Shown: positions 58,843-64,000 of the stretch, in pieces
How positions within the stretch are numbered: the first letter of the stretch is position 1
Layout: each line of letters opens with the position of its first letter
Notes under the pieces: generated by a model
The model's input: the letters and a program-made list of their open reading frames with translations, nothing else
What the model was told of the DNA's origin: nothing
The model's database searches: none
Origin: JBBRYW01 sp038237235
GTDB taxonomy: Bacteria; Actinomycetota; Thermoleophilia; Gaiellales; Gaiellaceae
Direction: 5' to 3'
Assembly (NCBI GenBank): GCA_038237235.1
Contig: JBBRYW010000001.1
Span: 1 to 64,000, forward strand
DNA: 64,000 nt
Translations under genes and position numbers: made by a program

Positions 58843-58880
58843 TCGGCGTAGTATGCAGGCTAGATAGGTAATATGCAAAC
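58843..58880. promoter_or_regulatory. Compact divergent promoter of argC and carA
   Basis: A 38-bp gap. For argC, CATACT (minus strand, 58855-58850) is 7 nt from the ATG. For carA, TAATAT (58869-58874) is 6 nt from the GTG. Both transcripts would be leaderless. TATGCA occurs twice (58852-58857 and 58872-58877) in a gap otherwise short of space, a plausible pair of ArgR half-sites. Confidence 0.55.
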
Positions 58881-59890
58881 GTGACGAGAAGAGCAACCCT
58901 CGTGCTCGAGGACGGCACGGTGTTCGATGGCGTTGCCGTCGGCGCGCCTGGTGTCGCCGCGGGCGAGGCCTGCTTCACGACGGCGATGGCGGGCTATGAG
59001 GAGGCGGTCACCGACCCCAGCTACGTCGCGCAGGTGCTGTGCTTCAGCTATCCGCTGATCGGGAATTACGGCGTCGACCCGGCCCGCCTCGAGTCGGAGC
59101 GGGTGCAGGCCGAGGGCGTCGTCATGCGGCGGGCGCGCCCCAGCTGGGCTGCCTGGCTCGCCAGCGAGGGAGTCGTGGCGCTCGAGGAGGTTGACACGCG
59201 GGCGCTCGTCCGCAGGATTCGCGATCGAGGGGCGCTGCGCTGCGCGCTCGGCGAGGCGCCGGTCAGTGAGTTGCACGCGCGCGCGCTCGCGCAGCCGCCG
59301 ATCGACGGCCGTCCGCTCGCGCGCGCCGTGGGGCCCGACGAGCCCTACCGCATCGGCTCGGGGCCGCGTGTCGCGCTGCTCGACCTCGGCTGCAAGCGCT
59401 CGATTCCGCGCCGGCTCGCCGCCTGTGGGCTCGAGGTCGTCGGTGTTCCCGGCTGGTGGACCGCCGATGCCCTGCTCGAGCTGGAGCCGCGAGCCGTGGT
59501 GGTCGGCAACGGCCCCGGAGACCCCTCTGTCCTCAAGGGCCAGATCGAGACGGTCGCCGACCTCCTCGGCCGCGTGCCGGTCTTCGGAATCTGCCTGGGG
59601 CACCAGCTTCTGGGCCTCGCCCTCGGGCTGGAGACCTTCAAGCTGCCCTTCGGCCATCGGGGCGCAAACCACCCCGTCCGTGAAGCGCGGTCCGGCCGCG
59701 TCCTCGTCACCGCTCAGAACCACGGCTACGCCGTTGCGCCCGGGGACAGCGCCTGGGTCACGCACGTCTCGCTCAACGACGGGACGGTCGAGGGCCTCGC
59801 GGGCGATGCGTTCCGCTCCGTGCAGTTTCATCCCGAGGCAGCGCCCGGCCCGCTCGACGCCCTGCCCTTCTTCGAGGAGATCGCCGCGAC

Positions 59891-62602
<2,712 letters not shown>

Positions 62603-62605
62603 GAC

Positions 62606-63364
62606 TCAGGCCGCTCTGGCACGAACGGCGAGGGAGCGGTCGAGAAGGCCCACTGCGTGCCCGGCTTGCATGGCGAGCGGCAGGTCCGGAACTCGGGCGG
62701 CTGGGCCGGGGCGATCGCGAACGCGGACCGCCGCCTCGACCCGGAATCCCGTCAGCTCGAGCGCCTTCTCGAGGCCGCGCCGGTTGAAGACGAACCACTC
62801 GAGGAAGCCTCGGCGCGCGCAGAGACGCGCGAGCGGCGCGGGGAGCAGCGAGAGCGGAGCGCTGATCGTGTCGACGACGACCACCCAGCCCCGGCAGACA
62901 TCCCGGATTGCCTCGAGGGCGCGGAGCGGGTCGCGGAGCATTTGCAGGACGTAGCCGATGACGACGAGATCGAACTGCCCGAGGTCGGCCGCGTCGAGGT
63001 CGTAGACGCTCGAGTCCCGTAGCTCGGCCTGCGACCCGAGCGCCTCGGCCGCAAGCCGGAACGTCTCGCCGCGGCGGTCGCCCTGACGGTCGCCCCGCCC
63101 GTAGGGTGTGTCCTGCTGCGCGGGATCGGCGAGGTCGGTCGCAAGTACGTCTCCCGCGCCGCGCCGCTCGAGCTCGAAGGCCCAGAAGCCGTCCATCGTG
63201 CCGACGTCGAGGCACCGCAGCCTGGCGAGTGACCGTGGCCACGGCACCCGGGCTGCGGTCGGCCTCAGGTCCCAGGAGCCGGGTGTGACGATCCCTCCCG
63301 GCAGCTCGATCGTGTGCCACCAGTCGAGGGCGGCCACGCGGCTCCGGATGTCGTTCTCGGTCAG
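62606..63364 (-). CDS. SAM-dependent methyltransferase (DUF1698-like)
   Basis: About 252 residues: CLDVGTMDGFWAFELERRGA is SAM motif I, and FDLVVIGYVLQMLRDPLRAL follows as motif II region, resembling tRNA (mo5U34) methyltransferase-like proteins. The N-terminal segment ENDIRSRVAALDWWHTIELP is conserved in that group and needs the CTG at 63364, which overlaps the TGA of the upstream peptidase (CTGA). The C-terminus is convergent with carB. Confidence 0.78.
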   Translation of the reverse strand: MTENDIRSRVAALDWWHTIELPGGIVTPGSWDLRPTAARVPWPRSLARLRCLDVGTMDGFWAFELERRGAGDVLATDLADPAQQDTPYGRGDRQGDRRGETFRLAAEALGSQAELRDSSVYDLDAADLGQFDLVVIGYVLQMLRDPLRALEAIRDVCRGWVVVVDTISAPLSLLPAPLARLCARRGFLEWFVFNRRGLEKALELTGFRVEAAVRVRDRPGPAARVPDLPLAMQAGHAVGLLDRSLAVRARAA

Positions 63365-64000
63365 ATCGCGCCGCTGAAGGTGTCGCACGCGGCCGGCTTG
63401 CCCGTGCGGTAGCCCGTCAGAAACCAGTGCTGGCGCTGCTTCGAGGAGCCGTGCGTCCAGGTCTCGGGATTCACCTGTCCTTGCGTCTCTGCCTGAATGC
63501 GGTCGTCCCCGACCGCAGCCGCCGCGTCGAGCCCATCGGCGATGTCGGCCCGCGTCACATCGACCAGATAGCCCGTCTCGACGGCGTGGCTCGCCCAGAC
63601 GCCCGCGTAGCAGTCGGCCTGCAGCTCGGAGCGAACCGAGGCGCTCGACGCCCCGGAGCGGTCGCGCCCGATCTTGTCGAGCGTCCCGACGAGATCCTGG
63701 ACGTGGTGGCCGTACTCGTGGGCGAGCACGTAGGCCTCGGCGAAGGGGCCGCCCCTTGCGCCGAACCTCGACCGCAGCTCGTCGAAGAAGCCAAGGTCGA
63801 TGTAGACCTCCTTGTCGGCGGGGCAGTAGAACGGTCCCACGTCGGAGGTCGCTTGCCCGCAGCCCGTCTGAGCTGATCCCGTGAAGAATTTCGTCTTCGT
63901 GATCGTGTAGCGGCGTCCAGTCCGTGCGAACTCGCCTCTCCAGTAGCGCTGGATGCTGTTGATGTCGCCGACGATGCGGCAATCCTCGCGCCGGTTCGCA
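63361..64000 (-). CDS. Neutral zinc metallopeptidase (YpfJ family), 5' end outside the window
   Basis: The frame is open to the window edge. It contains the family features FYCPADKEVYIDLGFFDEL, HExxH motif LAHEYGHHVQ, ELQADCYAGVWA (third ligand Glu) and the closing CDTFSGAI. The upstream part (DCRIVGDINSIQRYW) is typical of its N-terminal domain. It is probably a membrane-anchored extracytoplasmic protease. Its stop overlaps the methyltransferase start. Confidence 0.88.
   Translation of the reverse strand, partial: ANRREDCRIVGDINSIQRYWRGEFARTGRRYTITKTKFFTGSAQTGCGQATSDVGPFYCPADKEVYIDLGFFDELRSRFGARGGPFAEAYVLAHEYGHHVQDLVGTLDKIGRDRSGASSASVRSELQADCYAGVWASHAVETGYLVDVTRADIADGLDAAAAVGDDRIQAETQGQVNPETWTHGSSKQRQHWFLTGYRTGKPAACDTFSGAI

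Overview
The window is GC-rich (roughly 70% by eye), densely packed chromosomal DNA. Many genes start with GTG, many adjacent genes overlap by 4 nt (ATGA or GTGA), and many first genes look leaderless, with a -10 hexamer 6-9 nt before the start codon. Together with the PASTA protein, MoxR/DUF58/VWA operon, ABATE/CGNR regulator, LAL-type LuxR regulator and arg cluster with argR, this points to an actinomycete. A Thermoleophilia/Gaiellales-like soil lineage is my inference, not something proved by a marker gene.

Layout. 1-2.2 kb: end of a membrane PASTA protein and a SCO1-like protein. 2.2-6 kb: an orphan LanC-like protein, a large nested palindrome, a VapBC toxin-antitoxin pair, a phosphotransferase and a NUDIX hydrolase. 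6-8.6 kb: a divergent pair, an HTH-citrate synthase fusion facing a Re-citrate-synthase-like enzyme, with operator-like repeats between them. 8.6-14.1 kb: a MoxR-DUF58-VWA-TPR-VWA operon, followed by secreted proteins, a YihY/BrkB membrane protein and small metabolic genes to 18.4 kb. 18.4-19.2 kb: a decayed tRNA-like sequence and a shattered pseudogene. 19.2-26.2 kb: a fused double ABC ATPase with an FtsX-like permease, an ABATE/CGNR regulator and a ferredoxin-reductase-like flavoprotein. 26.3-32.7 kb: an aminoglycoside-phosphotransferase pseudogene split by an IS3-family element, which itself holds a 4.6-kb cargo (FAD oxidase plus LAL regulator). 32.9-34.3 kb: methionyl-tRNA synthetase. 34.3-45.6 kb: one long minus-strand operon with a branched-chain-type ABC importer (livKGFHM), acyl-CoA ligase, hydrolase, TetR regulator, KAS III-like enzyme, MaoC and SDR; it looks like uptake and catabolism of a carboxylic acid. 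45.8-50.9 kb: a HAD-GH65 fusion, acetate kinase and a Ca2+/cation exchanger. 51.6-62.6 kb: the arginine regulon, argC-J-B-D then argR-G-H on the minus strand, with carAB divergent from argC. 62.6-64 kb: a methyltransferase and a truncated neutral zinc metallopeptidase.

Most unusual observation. Five operon junctions (livG/livF, livF/livH, livH/livM, KASIII/maoC, argC/argJ) hold an 86-bp repeat in 1-5 copies. Each unit is a 29-codon mini-ORF whose start overlaps the upstream stop and whose stop overlaps the next start by exactly 4 nt. Genes separated by 80-380 nt are therefore still linked by an unbroken chain of overlapping ORFs. One copy with a 51-nt deletion and one fused double copy both keep this frame. 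I know of no described system like this; a modular translational-coupling element is my inference.
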